A DNA stretch of 64,000 bases from assembly GCF_036206005.1 (NCBI RefSeq), contig NZ_CP108143.1, positions 1,922,001 through 1,986,000 of the forward strand. The letters run 5' to 3'. The stretch is from Streptomyces sp. NBC_00178. GTDB lineage: Bacteria; Actinomycetota; Actinomycetes; Streptomycetales; Streptomycetaceae. Below the pieces are notes generated by a model that saw only the letters and a list, made by a program, of their open reading frames with translations, did no database searches and was not told where the DNA came from. Positions 1 through 8,674 of the stretch are shown here, piece after piece. Each line of letters starts with the position of its first letter. Within the stretch, counting starts at the first letter, position 1. Made by a program: the position numbers and the translations under genes.

Positions 1-1365
1 GGTGTGGACGATGTGTTCGCGCTCGGGGAGGTCCTCGAGCTCGATCTCGCCGGTTTCCAGCCACTCCTCGTACGGGTGCTCGGCGGCCAGGGACGCCTTG
101 ATCTCGTCGTCCTCGATGATGCGGTGCTCGGCGGTGTCGACGAGGAACATCCGGCCGGGCTGGAGGCGGCCCTTGCGGACGACCTTGGCCGGGTCGATGT
201 CCAGGACGCCGACCTCGGAGGACAGGACGACGAGCCCGTCGTCGGTGACCCAGTAGCGGCCGGGGCGCAGACCGTTGCGGTCGAGGACCGCGCCGACCTG
301 GGTGCCGTCGGTGAAGGTGACGCAGGCGGGTCCGTCCCAGGGCTCCATCATCGTGGAGTGGTACTGGTAGAACGCGCGGCGGGCCGGGGTCATGGAGGCG
401 TGGTTCTCCCACGCCTCGGGGACCATCATCAGCACCGAGTGGGGCAGCGAGCGGCCGCCGAGGTGGAGCAGCTCCAGGACCTCGTCGAAGGAGGCCGAGT
501 CGGAGGCGTCGGGGGTGCAGACGGGGAAGATCCGGTCGAGCTGTGCCTCGCCGAAGAGGCCGGAGGCCAGCTGGGACTCGCGGGCCTTCATCCAGTTGCG
601 GTTGCCCTTGACCGTGTTGATCTCGCCGTTGTGCGCGACGAAGCGGTAGGGGTGGGCGAGCGGCCAGCTCGGGAAGGTGTTGGTGGAGAAGCGGGAGTGG
701 ACCAGCGCGACCGCGGTGGCGAAGCGGCGGTCGGAGAGGTCCGGGAAGAACGGCTCCAGCTGACCGGTGGTGAGCATGCCCTTGTAGACGATCGTGCGTG
801 CGGAGAGCGAGGGGAAGTACACCCCGGCCTCACGCTCGGCGCGCTTGCGCAGCACGAAGGCCTTGCGGTCCAGGGCGATGCCGGTGCTCGTGCGGTCGGC
901 GACGAACAGCTGGCGGAATTCCGGCATGACGGCGCGGGCGCCGTTGCCGAGGATGTCCGGCGTGACCGGGACCTGGCGCCAGCCGAGGACGTCGAGGCCC
1001 TCTTCGGCCGCGATCTTCTCGATCTGCTGGACGGCGTCGGTGGAGTCGTCGGCCGGCAGGAAGGCGATGCCGACGGCGTACGAGCCGGCCTCGGGGAGGT
1101 CGAAACCGGCCTCTTCGCGGAGGAAGGCGTCCGGGACCTGGAGGAGGATGCCGGCGCCGTCGCCCGAGTCGGGCTCGGATCCTGTGGCGCCGCGGTGTTC
1201 GAGGTTGCGCAGTACGGTCAGCGCCTGCTCGACCAGCTCATGGCTGGCCACACCGGTCAGAGTGGCCACGAACCCGACGCCGCAGGCGTCGTGCTCGTTA
1301 CGGGGGTCGTACATCCCCTGCTGGGCGGGGCGACCGTCCATGGGCGACCAGGCGTGGATGCGCAT
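1..1365 (-). CDS. gltB: Glutamate synthase (NADPH) large subunit, N-terminal part (runs off window)
   Basis: This is the first 455 codons of the large subunit of glutamate synthase. The enzyme makes two glutamates from glutamine and 2-oxoglutarate in the cytosol and is the second half of GS-GOGAT ammonium assimilation. The start ATG at 1365 gives a short propeptide followed by HDACGVGF. In this family the Cys (residue 28 here) becomes the N-terminal nucleophile of the class II glutaminase domain. The conserved [10 protein letters not shown] segment and the [25 protein letters not shown] and EPWDGPA motifs of the glutaminase domain are all present. The family is about 1500 residues long, so the synthase and FMN domains lie outside the window. 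A GlnR-like half-site lies about 65 bases upstream. Confidence 0.96.
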   Translation of the reverse strand, partial: MRIHAWSPMDGRPAQQGMYDPRNEHDACGVGFVATLTGVASHELVEQALTVLRNLEHRGATGSEPDSGDGAGILLQVPDAFLREEAGFDLPEAGSYAVGIAFLPADDSTDAVQQIEKIAAEEGLDVLGWRQVPVTPDILGNGARAVMPEFRQLFVADRTSTGIALDRKAFVLRKRAEREAGVYFPSLSARTIVYKGMLTTGQLEPFFPDLSDRRFATAVALVHSRFSTNTFPSWPLAHPYRFVAHNGEINTVKGNRNWMKARESQLASGLFGEAQLDRIFPVCTPDASDSASFDEVLELLHLGGRSLPHSVLMMVPEAWENHASMTPARRAFYQYHSTMMEPWDGPACVTFTDGTQVGAVLDRNGLRPGRYWVTDDGLVVLSSEVGVLDIDPAKVVRKGRLQPGRMFLVDTAEHRIIEDDEIKASLAAEHPYEEWLETGEIELEDLPEREHIVHT

Positions 1366-1427
1366 CGGCACTCCCGTCGTCGTCGTGGCATGTGCTGTGC
1401 CGAGGGACGACGTTGGCCCTCTGCGAA

Positions 1428-1443
1428 ATTTCGTGCAGGTTAC
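1428..1443 (-). promoter_or_regulatory. Possible GlnR box upstream of gltB
   Basis: On the minus strand the sequence reads GTAAC, six bases, GAAAT. The GlnR consensus half-operator in streptomycetes and mycobacteria is GTnAC-n6-GAAAC, so one base differs. It lies about 65 bases upstream of the gltB start, a sensible position for nitrogen control. No second a/b pair follows at the usual spacing, which weakens the call. Confidence 0.35.
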
Positions 1444-1793
1444 ATGATGGAACGCTTCTCAAAAAGCGGATAGGACGTTCCAGCATGCGGACACCGCGAA
1501 GGTGCGGTGCCGGTGGGTCACGAGGGGACGGATCATGGTGGATCACTGTCCTGGGAGACCGCAGAGAGCGAGCGTCGTTGCCCGCGATGTCTACGGCTCT
1601 TGCCCGCCGGTCATGGAATCGAAACCGCCGGGTAACGGCTACTTATGTGTAGCACTGCATAGCGTCTCACCTTACGGGCCGCTCACCCGTAGGCCCAGTG
1701 ACGTGCGCCAAGACGTACGTCACACCTGTGCAACGCCGCAGGACGCGCGCAAAGTCCCGCACCTCGGGGCGGGAACGCCCGCGGGCGGCGGCG

Positions 1794-1831
1794 GGACCGG
1801 GGCGCGTCCGCCCGCCGGAGCGTCCCGGTCC
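1794..1831. terminator. Hairpin just past the VIT gene
   Basis: Arms 1794-1804 and 1821-1831 pair over 11 positions (GGACCGGG with CCCGGTCC, then one G.T and a CG pair) around a 16-base loop. It sits 14 bases after the stop codon of the minus-strand VIT gene, where a terminator is expected. No T-run is evident. Confidence 0.4.
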
Positions 1832-1844
1832 GGCGGGAGCGGCG

Positions 1845-2576
1845 TCAGCCCGCGGCTACGCCGAACAGGGTGCCCAGCCCGTACGTGAGCGCGGCGGCCG
1901 CCCCGCCGAGCAGGAGCTGGCGCAGGCCGCTGAACCACCAGCTGCGGGCGGTCACCCTGGCCACCACCGCCCCGCAGCCGAACAGGCCGACGAGGGCGAG
2001 CAGCACGGCGGGCCACAGCTGCGTGGCGCCGAGGAGGAAGGGCAGCACCGGGAGCAGCGCGCCCAGGGCGAAGGCGCCGAAGGACGACACGGCGGCGACC
2101 AGCGGGGAGGGCAGGTCCCCCGGGTCGATGCCCAGCTCCTCGCGGGCGTGGATCTCCAGGGCCTGCTCGGGGTCCCTGGACAGCTGCCGGGCGACCTCGC
2201 GGGCGAGCAGGGGCTCGACGCCCCGGGACTCGTACAGGGAGGCGAGCTCCTCCATCTCGTCGGCGGGGTGCCTGCGCAGCTCCCGGCGCTCGACGGCGAG
2301 CTCCGCCTCGACGAGTTCGCGCTGCGAGGCGACGGAGGTGTACTCCCCCGCGGCCATCGAGAAGGCACCGGCGGCCAGTCCCGCGAGGCCCGTGATCACG
2401 ATGGTCTGGTGGGAGACCGCACCGCCGGCGACACCCGTCATCAGCGCGAGGTTGGAGACCAGGCCGTCCATGGCCCCGAAGACCGCGGGACGCAGCCAGC
2501 CGCCGTTGACGTCACGGTGGGTGTGGTTGTCCCGGTGTGCCTCGTGCAGTACGGCGTCGGTCTCGATGATGGACAC
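1845..2576 (-). CDS. VIT1/CCC1-family membrane protein
   Basis: This is a 243-residue member of the VIT1/CCC1 family, whose characterised members move Fe(II) or Mn(II) across membranes. The family signature is clear at residues 28-80: LRPAVFGAMDGLVSNLAL, then AAGAFSMAAGEYTSVASQRE. Two N-terminal membrane helices are followed by an acidic cytosolic segment (about residues 85-155, rich in Glu and His, where the metal-binding domain lies in this family). Two to three C-terminal helices follow. The His-rich N-terminus (HEAHRDNHTHRD) could also bind metal. The gene is monocistronic and divergent from the glycohydrolase operon. The metal substrate and direction of transport are inferred from the family only. 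Confidence 0.85.
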   Translation of the reverse strand: MSIIETDAVLHEAHRDNHTHRDVNGGWLRPAVFGAMDGLVSNLALMTGVAGGAVSHQTIVITGLAGLAAGAFSMAAGEYTSVASQRELVEAELAVERRELRRHPADEMEELASLYESRGVEPLLAREVARQLSRDPEQALEIHAREELGIDPGDLPSPLVAAVSSFGAFALGALLPVLPFLLGATQLWPAVLLALVGLFGCGAVVARVTARSWWFSGLRQLLLGGAAAALTYGLGTLFGVAAG

Positions 2577-2859
2577 AGCTCTCCCCTTTTCCGGGAGCGG
2601 GCCCCGAACGTCTCACTCCGCTCCGCATACTCGAAAGTACGCACGAAAAAGGCCTCCCGCCAGCAAGGAAGGCCGAACTTACCTGCTCCGGGAGCGTCAC
2701 CCGGGCGGCCGATTTATCCGCGGTGAACGCCTCTCTTCCGCCCCCGCGTGGAATCCCCTCCTATCCGGGTCCATCCGTATCCGGGTCCATCCGGTTCGTC
2801 CGGTGGCTCCGGTGCGGGTGACGGGTGCGTGTGACGGATGCGAGCGAAGGGGCGAGACG

Positions 2860-3987
2860 ATGGAGCTGACGGCGGACGGCCCGACGGCGGGCAGGGGCGA
2901 CCGGGCGCGGGGGGCGCTGCTGGGGCTCGCGGTCGGTGACGCGCTCGGCGCCCCGGCGGAGAACCTGCGGCCGTCCGAGATCCGTCGGCGCTGGGGCCGC
3001 ATCGAGGGCTTCGTCAGCGACGACCCGGCCGGCACCGACGACACCGAGTACGCGATCTTCTCCGGGCTGCTGCTGGCCCGGCACGGCTCCGCGCTGACCG
3101 TCTCGCACGTCGAGCGGGCGTGGCACCACTGGATCGCCGATCTGGACGAGGGCCCCTTCCGGGGCGCGGGATTCAGCGAGCGCGGCACGCTGGAGAACCT
3201 CCGCAGGGGGCTCGCCGCGCCGATCTCGGCGCAGCACCGGCACGCCTGGAGCGACGGTCTCGCCATGCGGGCGGCGCCCTTCGGGGTCTTCGCGGCGGGG
3301 CGGCCGGCGGAGGCCGCCCGCCTGGTGGCGGTGGACGGCCGGGTCAGCCATGACGGCGAGGGCATCTACGGCGGCCAGGCGGTCGCGGCCGGGGTGGCGG
3401 CCGCCATGGTCGGGGCCGGCCTCGCGTCGGTGATCGCCGCCGCGCTCTCCGTCGTGCCGATGGACTCCTGGACCGCCCGTTCGCTGCGCCGCGCGGTCAC
3501 CGCCGCGCAGCGCCCGTATCCGGACCGGCTGACCGGGGAGCGGGCCGTGCGCTCCGCCGTGGTGATCGGCGGATACCCGTGGACGGATCTGGCGCCGGAG
3601 GCGGTGGGACTCGCCTTCGGGGCGTTCACGGCGGCGCGCGGCGACTTCCGCGAGGCGGTGCTCATGGCCGTGAACATGGGCCGGGACGCCGACACGACGG
3701 CGGCCGTCGCGGGGGCGCTGGCCGGGGCGCTGCAGGGGGCGTCGGCGATCCCCCGCGCGTGGGCGTCGGCGATCGGGCCGGTCCGGGGCAGTTGCCTGCC
3801 GTCGATGCGGGGCTACCACGTGCTGGACATCGCGGAGCTGCTGACGCCGGACGACGCCGAGGACGCCCCGGGGGGCCGGGGGGCACCGCCCGCCCCGGAC
3901 CGGGAGCACGCCTTCACCGCACCGCCCGGCGGGCCCTCTCCGCTTCCGGCCGTCTCCGGGGCCCGTACCCGGCGGGCCGGCCGGTGA
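2860..3987 (+). CDS. ADP-ribosylglycohydrolase family protein 1
   Basis: This 375-residue protein belongs to the DraG/ARH family. Characterised members remove ADP-ribose from proteins or small molecules, using two Mg or Mn ions. The metal-binding signatures are intact: GDALG at residues 26-30, TDDTE at 59-63 and GRDADTT with Asp276 and Asp278. The C-terminal tail (after about 330) is Pro/Gly-rich and looks disordered. ATG at 2860 follows a good ribosome site (GAAGGGG). It is the first gene of a seven-gene operon, and its stop overlaps the next start (GTGA). The substrate cannot be read from sequence; the ribokinase downstream suggests release of a ribosyl sugar. Confidence 0.88.
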   Translation: MELTADGPTAGRGDRARGALLGLAVGDALGAPAENLRPSEIRRRWGRIEGFVSDDPAGTDDTEYAIFSGLLLARHGSALTVSHVERAWHHWIADLDEGPFRGAGFSERGTLENLRRGLAAPISAQHRHAWSDGLAMRAAPFGVFAAGRPAEAARLVAVDGRVSHDGEGIYGGQAVAAGVAAAMVGAGLASVIAAALSVVPMDSWTARSLRRAVTAAQRPYPDRLTGERAVRSAVVIGGYPWTDLAPEAVGLAFGAFTAARGDFREAVLMAVNMGRDADTTAAVAGALAGALQGASAIPRAWASAIGPVRGSCLPSMRGYHVLDIAELLTPDDAEDAPGGRGAPPAPDREHAFTAPPGGPSPLPAVSGARTRRAGR

Positions 3988-5297
3988 CCGCCGGGTACCG
4001 GCCCGCGCCCGGGAGCGCGTCCCCCGCCGCCGGCGAACCGGCGGCCCCGCACGTCGCCATCCGCATCACCGCCGAACCCGCCGCCGGCCCGGCCCCGGAC
4101 ACCGCCGGCCGGCGGGCGAGGATCGAGGGCCTGCTGCTCGGCCTGGCGGCCGGGGACGCGGCCGGCTGGCCCGCGGCGCGGCACCGGGCCGCGCGCATGC
4201 CGGAGTGGACCCGGCGCCTCACGCGGGAACTGGACACCTTCGCGGAGCAGAACGCGACCACGACGCTCCCCGTCCCCATCGCCCTCAACCAGCCGCCCGA
4301 GCCACTGCGGCTCGGGCCGTCCGACGACGCCGAGTGGGCCGCGTTCGCGGCCCGGACCGTGCTGGCCGCGGCGGCCGACCACGCGCCCGGCCTCTCCCCC
4401 GGCAGGCGGATGCGGGACGCGATCGACCGGTCGTGGAACGCGCTGGCCGCGAAGGTGGCCGCCGCGAGCGCCCGCGCGCCCGAGGTCGAGGCCGCCGTGC
4501 TCCCGCTGCGGGCCCGGATCTCGGTGCGGGCCGGGCTGGGCAATCTGGCCGCCGGGCTGCGGCCGCCCGCCACCGGCCACGACAACCCGCACTACTTCGA
4601 CGACGCCGCCTGCGTACGGGCCGCGGTGCTCGCGACCGTGCATCCCGGCGACCCGTCGGCGGCGGCGGACCTCGCCGAGTTCGACGCCCGCTACACCCAG
4701 GACGGTGACGGGGTGCACGGCGCGCGGGCGGTCGCCGCCGCGATCGCCGTGGCGCTCGCGGGGGCGGACGTCGACGCGGTGGTCGACGCGGCGCTCGAAC
4801 AGCTGCCCGACGGCACGGAGATCGCCCGCAACGCCGTCCACGCCGTGCGGCTGGCCCGGGAGTTCGCCGGTGAGGCGGCGGGGGCCTTCGCGCTCGTCCC
4901 GGTGCTGGAGCATCAGATCGTGGACCACGTCTACAGCTACGGGATCGCCGCCGCCGAGACCGTGCCGGTCGCCCTGGCCCTGACGGCCGCGGCGCGGGGT
5001 GAGATCGCGCAGGCCGTCCCGGCGGCGGCCTGCCTGTCCCGGGTCGCGGATTCGGCGCCCGCCCTCGCGGGGGCGCTGACCGGCGCGCTGGGCGGGATCG
5101 GCGCGGTGCCGGCGGGCTGGCGGGAGGCCTGCCGCACGCTCGCCGGGTGCGCCCTTCCGCGCCTGGCCGGGACCGATCTGATCGAACTCGCCGGGCTGCT
5201 GGCAGCCACGGAACCGGTCACCCCGGGTGGACAATTCCGGCATGGCACACAAAACGACACAAGCGACCTTGGCCGTCACGGCCCTCACCCTGGATGA
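3984..5297 (+). CDS. Divergent ADP-ribosylglycohydrolase paralogue, metal site degraded
   Basis: This 437-residue paralogue starts with GTG overlapping the previous stop and runs 56-71 bases into the next gene. It keeps the family layout: GLAAGDAAG around residue 58, SDDAEW at 113-118, and VADSAPALAGALTGALGG near 354-371. Two expected features are changed. The Thr of the DDT motif is Ala116, and the first Asp of the C-terminal D-x-D motif is Val354. Those positions hold the catalytic metals in DraG/ARH enzymes, so hydrolase activity may be weak, altered or lost. It could be a pseudo-enzyme partner of the intact neighbours. An extended Ala/Pro-rich N-terminus of about 45 residues precedes the domain. 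Confidence 0.8.
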   Translation: MTAGYRPAPGSASPAAGEPAAPHVAIRITAEPAAGPAPDTAGRRARIEGLLLGLAAGDAAGWPAARHRAARMPEWTRRLTRELDTFAEQNATTTLPVPIALNQPPEPLRLGPSDDAEWAAFAARTVLAAAADHAPGLSPGRRMRDAIDRSWNALAAKVAAASARAPEVEAAVLPLRARISVRAGLGNLAAGLRPPATGHDNPHYFDDAACVRAAVLATVHPGDPSAAADLAEFDARYTQDGDGVHGARAVAAAIAVALAGADVDAVVDAALEQLPDGTEIARNAVHAVRLAREFAGEAAGAFALVPVLEHQIVDHVYSYGIAAAETVPVALALTAAARGEIAQAVPAAACLSRVADSAPALAGALTGALGGIGAVPAGWREACRTLAGCALPRLAGTDLIELAGLLAATEPVTPGGQFRHGTQNDTSDLGRHGPHPG

Positions 5298-6429
5298 GCG
5301 CATCACCGGAGCCCTCGTCGGCGCGGCCGTCGGCGACGCCCTCGGCGGCCCCGTCGAGGGCTGGACTCCCGAGCAGATCGCCGAGCGTCACGGCGGCCGG
5401 GTGAGCGGTGTCGTCGGCCCCTGGTACGGCGACGACTGGCGCACCGCACGACCCATCGCCCCGTACCACAAGGGCGACGGGCACGTCACCGACGACACCC
5501 TGATGACCCATGCGCTGGTGCGGGTGTACGAGACGGTCCGCGGCCACCTCGACGCGTACGCCGTCGCCGACCACCTCGTGCCGGACCTGATGTCGCGGCC
5601 CCGCTGGATCCCCGAACTGGAGGCGGAAGCCCTCCCGCTGCAGCGGATCTTCCTCGCCGAGAAGTGGATCGTCACACGGCTGCACTACGGCCACGCCGAC
5701 CCCCGCGAGGCCGGTTCGGGCAACATCGTCAACTGCGGGGCGGCGATGTACATGGCGCCGGTCGGCCTGGTGAACGCCGCCCACCCGGAGGCCGCGTACG
5801 CGGAGGCGCTCGACGTCGCGGGAGCCCACCAGTCCTCGTACGGGCGGGAGGCCGCCGGGGTCCTGGCCGCCGCCGTCGCGGCCGCCTGCGCCCCGGGCGC
5901 CACGCCGGAGTCGGTCGTCGAGGCGGCGCTGGCGCTCGCCAAGGACGGCACCCGCTCGGCGATCGAGGCCGTGTGCGAAGCCGCCGCCGGACACACGGAC
6001 TTCGAGTCGGCGCTGGCCCCGCTGCGCGCCGCCGTCGCACCGTTCGACACGGTGGGCCCGCACTACCGCGACCCCTCCCTCGGGGCCCGCAGGCCCTCCC
6101 GGCTGCACTCCATCGAGGAGCTGCCGGTCGCGCTCGGCATGCTGCTCGTCGGCGGGGGCGACTACCGCCGCACGGTGCTGGGGTCGGTCAACTACGGCCG
6201 CGACTGCGACTCGATCGCCACGATGAGCGGCGCCCTGGCGGGGGCGCTCCACGGCGAGCAGGGCATTCCCGTCGACTGGGTGAAGACGGTCTCCGAGGCC
6301 AGCCGCCTCGATCTGCACGCTCCCGCCCGTGCCCTCGCGGAGGTCGCCCGCGAGGTCTTCGCACGGGACACCGCACGGCGCCGGGCCCACGAGGCGGCGT
6401 TCGCCGTGCTGGCGGGCGGCGACCGGTGA
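5242..6429 (+). CDS. ADP-ribosylglycohydrolase family protein 3
   Basis: This is a complete DraG-like hydrolase with all metal motifs: GDALGGPVEG with Asp32, VTDDTLM with Asp84-Asp85-Thr86, and GRDCDS with Asp321 and Asp323. I chose ATG 5242 (395 aa); GTG 5227 is in frame and would add five residues. Neither start has a strong ribosome site, which fits translational coupling through the long overlap with the preceding gene. HYGHADPREAGSGNIVNCGAA in mid-protein is typical of bacterial members acting on small molecules rather than DraG itself, but that is an inference. It is the third gene of the operon and ends in a GTGA overlap with the fourth glycohydrolase. Confidence 0.88.
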   Translation: MAHKTTQATLAVTALTLDERITGALVGAAVGDALGGPVEGWTPEQIAERHGGRVSGVVGPWYGDDWRTARPIAPYHKGDGHVTDDTLMTHALVRVYETVRGHLDAYAVADHLVPDLMSRPRWIPELEAEALPLQRIFLAEKWIVTRLHYGHADPREAGSGNIVNCGAAMYMAPVGLVNAAHPEAAYAEALDVAGAHQSSYGREAAGVLAAAVAAACAPGATPESVVEAALALAKDGTRSAIEAVCEAAAGHTDFESALAPLRAAVAPFDTVGPHYRDPSLGARRPSRLHSIEELPVALGMLLVGGGDYRRTVLGSVNYGRDCDSIATMSGALAGALHGEQGIPVDWVKTVSEASRLDLHAPARALAEVAREVFARDTARRRAHEAAFAVLAGGDR

Positions 6430-7793
6430 GCGTGCGCCTGACCTGGGTCCAGCCCGAGGACCTGGTGGGCCACGAGCTGCGCCAGGCCGCGCAGGACGGC
6501 CGGGACGCCGGGGACATCGCGAAGAGGTGGTACGCGGCGGGCGGGTCCCCGGCCCCCGAGCGGGCGGGTGCCTCCGCACCGCACGCGCCCCCCGGACTGC
6601 GCCCGCTCGCCGGGGAACTCCTGGACGAACTCGCCCGGCTGGACTGCCCGTCGGCCCGGGACGAGCCGACGGAGCTGTCGGCGATCAGGGACGCGTGCCC
6701 CCGCTGGCCGGCCCTCCGGGCGGGCACGGTGGACCCGGGACCCGACCGCCTCCACGCCGCCTGGCTGGGCCGGGCCGCCGGCTGTCTGCTCGGGAAGCCC
6801 GTGGAGAAGCTCCCGCTGGAGGGCATCCGGGCCATCGGCCGCGCCACCGGGAACTGGCCGCTCGCCACCTGGTTCACCGCCCGGGGGCTGCCCGCCGGCC
6901 TCGCCGCCGCGTACCCGTGGAACCGGCGTTCCGCGCCCACCTCCCTCGCCGAGAACATCGACGGCATGCCGGAGGACGACGACCTCAACTTCCCCCTGCT
7001 GGCCCTGCTGTTGGTCCAGCGCCACGGCCCGGGCTTCACCACGGACGACGTCGCCCGCCTCTGGCTCGCCGAGCTGCCCGCCGGACGCGTCTTCACCGCC
7101 GAACGCGTCGCCTACCGCAACCTCCTCGACGGCGTCGAGCCACCGGACACCGCACGCCACCGCAACCCCTTCCGGGAGTGGATCGGCGCCCAGATCCGGG
7201 CGGACGTGCACGGCTGGACGCACCCCGGCGACCCGGCCGCGGCCGCCGGGCAGGCACACCGGGACGCGGTGCTGACGCACACCGCGAACGGGGTCTACGG
7301 CGCGATGTTCACCGCCGCCGCGCTCGCCGAGGCGGCGGGCGGCGAGACGGACGTGCACGGCTGCCTCGCGGCGGGACTCCGCGTGGTCCCGCCGCGTTCC
7401 CGCTACGCCGCGGCCGTCCGGCTCGGTATCGGCGCGGCCCGCGAGGAGCAGGACTTCGACGCGGTCGTGGACCGCCTGCACGCCGCGTTCGACGCCACGC
7501 ACCACTGGGTGCACGTCCTGCCCAACGCGGCACTGCTCGCCGCCGCCCTCACACACGCGGACGGCGACTTCACCGGTTCCGTCTGCCGCGCGGTGTCCGG
7601 CGGCTGGGACACCGACTCGAACGGCGCGACCGCCGGATCGCTCGCGGGCCTGCTCGCCGGCCGCCCCGACGCACTGCCCGACCGGTGGACCGCACCGCTC
7701 AAGAACAGGCTCACCACATCCGTCGCCGGCTTCGGCTCCATCGGCTTCGACACCCTCGCGGAACTGACCTACCAGGAGGTACGCCGCCCATGA
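6426..7793 (+). CDS. ADP-ribosylglycohydrolase family protein 4, variant motif
   Basis: This 455-residue protein has an N-terminal extension of about 105 residues without a recognised domain. The hydrolase fold follows: RAAGCLLGKPVEK (residues 116-128), MPEDDDLNF with Asp184-186, and GWDTDSN with Asp395 and Asp397. The first motif carries Cys120 where the others have Asp (GD to GC), and the second is PEDDD rather than TDDT. These traits recur together in a distinct subfamily, so they probably mark another substrate rather than decay. GTG 6426 overlaps the previous stop, and the gene ends in an ATGA overlap with the kinase, so the two are probably made together. Confidence 0.82.
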   Translation: MSVRLTWVQPEDLVGHELRQAAQDGRDAGDIAKRWYAAGGSPAPERAGASAPHAPPGLRPLAGELLDELARLDCPSARDEPTELSAIRDACPRWPALRAGTVDPGPDRLHAAWLGRAAGCLLGKPVEKLPLEGIRAIGRATGNWPLATWFTARGLPAGLAAAYPWNRRSAPTSLAENIDGMPEDDDLNFPLLALLLVQRHGPGFTTDDVARLWLAELPAGRVFTAERVAYRNLLDGVEPPDTARHRNPFREWIGAQIRADVHGWTHPGDPAAAAGQAHRDAVLTHTANGVYGAMFTAAALAEAAGGETDVHGCLAAGLRVVPPRSRYAAAVRLGIGAAREEQDFDAVVDRLHAAFDATHHWVHVLPNAALLAAALTHADGDFTGSVCRAVSGGWDTDSNGATAGSLAGLLAGRPDALPDRWTAPLKNRLTTSVAGFGSIGFDTLAELTYQEVRRP

Positions 7794-8674
7794 CAGCGAT
7801 CGCGGTGCTCGGCAGCACCAACATGGACCTCGTCGCCTACGTCGCCCGGGCGCCCGTGCCCGGGGAGACCGTCACCGGACGCGAGTTCCGGACCGTACCC
7901 GGCGGCAAGGGCGCCAACCAGGCCGTCGCGGCGGCCCGCGCGGGAGGTGACGTCGTGATGATGGGCGCGGTCGGCACGGACGAGTACGGCTCGCGGCTGC
8001 GGACGAATCTGGAACACGCGGGTGTGGACACCGACCTCCTGCACACCGCCGCGGGCCCCAGCGGCACCGCCCACATCGTCGTCGACGACGAGGGGGCCAA
8101 CTCGATCGTGGTCGTCCCCGGCGCGAACGCCACCGTGATCACGCTGGGCGCGGGCGAGGAGGCCGCCATCGCCGCAGCCGGCCTGCTGCTCCTCCAGCTG
8201 GAACTCCCGCTCGCCGTGGTGACCGAGGCGGCGCGTACGGCGAGGGCACGGGGCGTGCACACGATCCTCACACCGTCGCCCGTACAGCCGCTGCCGCCCG
8301 AACTCCTCGACGCTGTCGACCTGTTGGTCCCCAACGAGCACGAGGCCGAAGCGCTCACCGGGTACGCGGACCCGCACGCGGCGGCGCAGATCCTGCTCCG
8401 GCAGGTCCCGGAGGTCGTGATCACGCTCGGCCGCAAGGGCTGTCTGTACGCGGCCCGCGGCGGCGAACCCGTACTGCTCCCGGCGCCCGAGGTCACCGCC
8501 GTCGACACGACGGGCGCCGGGGACACCTTCGTCGGCACGCTGGCCGTGGCCCTCGGCGAGGGCAGGTCCGTGCCCGAGGCGCTGGCCTGGGCGTCCTCGG
8601 CCGCGGCACTGTGCGTACAGCGGGCGGGCGCCTCGACGTCGATGCCGTTCCGCAGCGAGATCGATGCCGTATGA
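7790..8674 (+). CDS. PfkB-family carbohydrate kinase, ribokinase type
   Basis: This 294-residue protein is a typical ribokinase. It opens with VLGSTNMDLV, has the sugar-binding PGGKGANQAVAAARAG motif, NEHEAEALTG in the middle, and the PfkB signature DTTGAGDTFVG with catalytic Asp245. Ribokinase phosphorylates D-ribose at O5 with ATP so that it can enter the pentose phosphate pathway. Its start overlaps the stop of glycohydrolase 4 (ATGA). The context suggests it phosphorylates a sugar freed by the four glycohydrolases. No ribose ABC transporter or LacI regulator is present, unlike a classical rbs operon, so the substrate may not be free imported ribose. Confidence 0.88.
   Translation: MTAIAVLGSTNMDLVAYVARAPVPGETVTGREFRTVPGGKGANQAVAAARAGGDVVMMGAVGTDEYGSRLRTNLEHAGVDTDLLHTAAGPSGTAHIVVDDEGANSIVVVPGANATVITLGAGEEAAIAAAGLLLLQLELPLAVVTEAARTARARGVHTILTPSPVQPLPPELLDAVDLLVPNEHEAEALTGYADPHAAAQILLRQVPEVVITLGRKGCLYAARGGEPVLLPAPEVTAVDTTGAGDTFVGTLAVALGEGRSVPEALAWASSAAALCVQRAGASTSMPFRSEIDAV

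Larger units (their letters stand above)
1366..1844. other. Intergenic region upstream of gltB
   Basis: There is no convincing gene in these 479 bases. They hold the upstream region of gltB (left) and the 3' flank of the VIT gene (right). On the minus strand I see a GTAAC-N6-GAAAT element about 65 bases before the gltB start and a GGAACG/CGTTCC inverted repeat just upstream of it. A short hairpin lies next to the VIT stop. The short frames across it look like chance frames. Confidence 0.6.

Noticed and set aside
4..1473. A long plus-strand frame antisense to gltB
   Set aside because: It is a GC-rich reverse-frame shadow of the real glutaminase domain, with Val/Gly/Arg/Asp bias and no domain motif.
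1870..2859. Upstream extension of the first glycohydrolase to a much earlier start
   Set aside because: It would read antisense through the VIT gene; ATG 2860 has a good ribosome site and begins where the domain begins.
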